Shown here in pieces: positions 14,123 to 15,915 of a stretch of DNA of 15,915 nt (its first letter is position 1; each line of letters begins with the position of its first letter). Made by a program: the position numbers and the translations under genes. Source of the DNA: UBA3792 sp946185305 (GTDB taxonomy: Bacteria > Bacillota > Clostridia > Christensenellales > CAG-138); NCBI GenBank assembly GCA_946185305.1, contig CAMHJE010000049.1, forward strand, positions 1 to 15,915, given 5' to 3'. The notes under the pieces are model-generated. The model was given only the letters and a program-made list of their open reading frames with translations. It was not told where the DNA came from and did no database searches.

Positions 14123-15511
14123 TCACTTAGGGTCATTTTCAGATTGGGACGATCCCGTTCTTTCAAACGTGTCCCGCAATTGAATATCCGTAAAGCCCTC
14201 TGTGCTTTCAGGCTGAAACAGGATTTTCACAGTCGCAAGTATAATATTGGCATCCTGCAAAATGCCCGGATGTGCAATATACATTAAGTCCATCAGCAGC
14301 TTATCATAAGGAGATGTATTGTACTTGCCGTAGACTTGTGCATAGCCAGTAAGTCCTGCTTTAGCTTGCAGCCGAAAGCGAAACTCCGGAAGCCTCTTTT
14401 CATACTCTTCAGCTATCTCCGGTCGCTCGGGGCGCGGTCCGCATATCGACATATCACCCTTTAGAATACAGATAATCTGCGGCAACTCATCAAGTCTGAA
14501 GCGTCTTAAAAAATGACCGATAGGCGTGATCCTCGGATCATTTTCTCCCTGTGACAGGCGTGCCTTGCCGTCTCTTTCGGCGTCAATGCGCATACTGCGA
14601 AACTTAAGAATTGTAAATTTTTTACCACCGATTGTGAGACGCGTTTGTTTGTAAAAAACAGGTCCGCCGTCGGTAAGCTTGATTGCCACAGATACAGCTG
14701 CAAATAGCGGAGACAGAAGAATCAACGCCGTCAACGATAACACTATATCGAAAAATCGTTTCGCTATCAAGTAAATAAGTGATGGAGCATATGATTCCAC
14801 TTCCAATATCGGTAAGTTGAACATATGTGCCCGCCGCGCACCGGACATGATTACATCGCCGATTCGTGGTATAACAAACGCTTTTTTCTGATGACTTATG
14901 CAATATTTGATAATAATATTTCGTTCATGACTGTGCACGTCAGTCAAAAATACCACTTCGGCATTATCAATCAGCGAAAGATTCGCAAGACATTCCTCAA
15001 CGCTTAGGATCATCTCAGTTTTGAATCGTTTCCCCATGTCATAATCGTTAATCAAATCCTGAACGCGAGGTTTTGTACCGTACACGATGATAGAGCGATA
15101 AGGTGGGCAGATTTTCAGATAGACAGCGTAACTGATAAGCGTGAAAAGAAAGATCAATATGATCTCCCCAACAAACGATAGCAGCAGTGGAAGTGGGTTC
15201 GGAAGTGTCTGCGTCAGAATAAAAGTCAGCAGATACATGATGAAATTTGTGAGAGCGGTACAAAGGCTTTGTCCGTAAATCGTATCGGATTTTCCTGAAA
15301 TATGTATCGAAAAAGTGTTATGGAAACGATTGAATAGCACATATATGACAAAGAAAATGAAGATTACAACCCAATTACCCCGGCGATAAAACGGGGAAAC
15401 CAATGTCGATGCATACGAAACATACCATACGATGCCGAATGGTATTGTAATCATTATAGCGTTCAATAAATAAACGAATTGTAGAAATAGATTTCTATGA
15501 TTTCCTTCCAC
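14123..15511 (-). CDS. Undecaprenyl-phosphate sugar-1-phosphate transferase (polyprenyl glycosylphosphotransferase)
   Basis: This 462-residue membrane enzyme should start polymer assembly by moving a sugar-1-phosphate onto undecaprenyl phosphate. Four N-terminal spans lie at about 12-35, 47-62, 85-103 and 108-132, then a cytosolic Rossmann-like segment (140-240), then the WbaP/CpsE-type catalytic domain: KRFFDIVLSLTALILLSPLF (251-270), GGPVFYKQTR (282-291), KFTILKFRSM (298-307), DPRITPIGHFLRRFRLDELPQ (325-345) with the Asp-Glu pair at 341-342, GDMSICGPRPERP (352-364) and KAGLTGYAQVYGKYNT (384-399). The start is GTG at 15511 with AGGAAGG 8 nt upstream. First gene of the operon. The sugar is not certain; Gal-, Glc- and GalNAc-type enzymes share these motifs. 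Confidence 0.95.
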   Translation of the reverse strand: MEGNHRNLFLQFVYLLNAIMITIPFGIVWYVSYASTLVSPFYRRGNWVVIFIFFVIYVLFNRFHNTFSIHISGKSDTIYGQSLCTALTNFIMYLLTFILTQTLPNPLPLLLSFVGEIILIFLFTLISYAVYLKICPPYRSIIVYGTKPRVQDLINDYDMGKRFKTEMILSVEECLANLSLIDNAEVVFLTDVHSHERNIIIKYCISHQKKAFVIPRIGDVIMSGARRAHMFNLPILEVESYAPSLIYLIAKRFFDIVLSLTALILLSPLFAAVSVAIKLTDGGPVFYKQTRLTIGGKKFTILKFRSMRIDAERDGKARLSQGENDPRITPIGHFLRRFRLDELPQIICILKGDMSICGPRPERPEIAEEYEKRLPEFRFRLQAKAGLTGYAQVYGKYNTSPYDKLLMDLMYIAHPGILQDANIILATVKILFQPESTEGFTDIQLRDTFERTGSSQSENDPK

Positions 15512-15520
15512 GTAAGTATC

Positions 15521-15549
15521 CTTCCTGTTGCAAGCTGTTCACAAGGAAG
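15521..15549 (-). promoter_or_regulatory. Hairpin that may sequester the ribosome site of the priming transferase
   Basis: On the minus strand CTTCCTTG (15549-15542) can pair with CAA..GGAAG (15530-15521), with a 2 nt bulge and an 11 nt loop. The GGAAG arm is part of the AGGAAGG ribosome site of the GTG start at 15511, so this stem could limit translation of the first gene. Confidence 0.4.
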
Positions 15550-15684
15550 CAAATAACCCAAATTGCTCCATAGTAGAGCAGTTTCGTCCACTACAACATA
15601 TTTTGAATGAAACAGAATGAATCTCATTTATTTACATTCAACATTATACAATACTTTGAGTCATTTCGATTTTATTTTGAATTC

Positions 15685-15713
15685 AGTATAACAGACAAGT
15701 GTAATTAAATCAA
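15685..15713 (-). promoter_or_regulatory. Downstream sigma-A type promoter of the glycopolymer operon
   Basis: Read on the minus strand: TTGATT (15713-15708), 17 nt, TATACT (15690-15685). Four of six and five of six bases match the consensus. The predicted start near 15678 gives a leader of about 165 nt. Confidence 0.55.
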
Positions 15714-15743
15714 GCCATGAACGTTTTTTTACATGTTACTTTG

Positions 15744-15775
15744 TGTCGGTGTTACAATGATATGAAACACCGACA
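15744..15775. repeat. Perfect 10 bp inverted repeat at the predicted operon transcript start
   Basis: TGTCGGTGTT (15744-15753) and AACACCGACA (15766-15775) are exact inverted copies with a 12 nt spacer. The repeat begins just after the -10 box of the promoter at 15783-15811, so it is placed either as an operator at the start site or as a 5'-terminal RNA stem-loop. A related TTTCGGTGTAA sits upstream at 15846-15856. No U-run follows on either strand, so it is not a typical terminator. Confidence 0.6.
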
Positions 15776-15782
15776 AATGTTT

Positions 15783-15811
15783 ACTATATAAAATTGAACC
15801 TCCCTTGACAA
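15783..15811 (-). promoter_or_regulatory. Upstream sigma-A type promoter of the glycopolymer operon
   Basis: Read on the minus strand: TTGTCA (15811-15806), 17 nt, TATAGT (15788-15783). Five of six bases match in each hexamer. The predicted start near 15776 coincides with the first base of the inverted repeat at 15744-15775. Confidence 0.6.
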
Positions 15812-15915
15812 ATCCTTTCGAGTGAAGGAGGAAAAAGCGACTAAATTTCGGTGTAAAAAAACGGTTCTATACTAAACATTGGGGTAAGAGAAAAATAAGC
15901 GAAAAAAATAGAGCA

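Larger units (their letters stand above)
15512..15776 (-). other. Leader region of the glycopolymer operon
   Basis: No gene lies here. If transcription starts near 15776 the leader is about 265 nt. It contains, in order of transcription, a perfect 10 bp hairpin (15744-15775), an internal promoter (15685-15713), a 9-pair hairpin with one mismatch (15560-15584) and a stem including the ribosome site (15521-15549). The structure-rich leader suggests control after transcription initiation. Confidence 0.5.

Overview
The window looks like a chromosomal segment of a Gram-positive, low-to-mid GC Firmicute, most likely a Clostridia member. The grounds are a tnpV-type transposon remnant, an LCP (LytR-CpsA-Psr) wall-polymer ligase, Shine-Dalgarno led genes with sigma-A type promoters, and a TagGH-like exporter. 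No species can be named from the sequence alone. Apart from the decayed material at the left end, every convincing gene is on the minus strand.

Right part (15511 down to 5179): one eight-gene operon for a surface glycopolymer. In transcription order it encodes a polyprenyl-phosphate sugar-1-phosphate transferase (priming enzyme), a GT2 glycosyltransferase, a GT-B glycosyltransferase, UDP-GlcNAc 2-epimerase (UDP-ManNAc supply), UDP-galactopyranose mutase (UDP-Galf supply), an ABC-2 export permease with an extra extracytoplasmic module, its ATPase, and an 820-residue fusion of a GT4-like and a GT2 glycosyltransferase. Export is therefore ABC-dependent, with no Wzx/Wzy pair in view. A leader of about 265 nt lies in front (15512-15776). 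It has two candidate promoters, a hairpin at the predicted 5' end, and a hairpin that could hide the ribosome binding site. A long hairpin at 4932-4975 probably ends the transcript.

Middle (4721 to 762): two close paralogues of exported phosphodiester glycosidase (NAGPA/PF09992) proteins with Pro/Thr or Pro/Glu/Thr rich stalks. The first (3408-4562) has its own consensus promoter pair and a terminator. The second (1932-3035) overlaps by 4 nt a 33-residue single-span membrane protein, followed by an atypical LCP protein. LCP enzymes form glycopolymer-peptidoglycan phosphodiester links and NAGPA-type enzymes cleave sugar-1-phosphodiesters. The arrangement therefore suggests an attachment/release or trimming module for the polymer made by the neighbouring operon; this is inference.

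Left end (1 to about 570): remnants of a mobile element on the plus strand, namely a tnpV pseudogene with a one-base frameshift and a small membrane-protein reading frame broken by one in-frame stop. The glycopolymer locus thus borders decayed transposon DNA.
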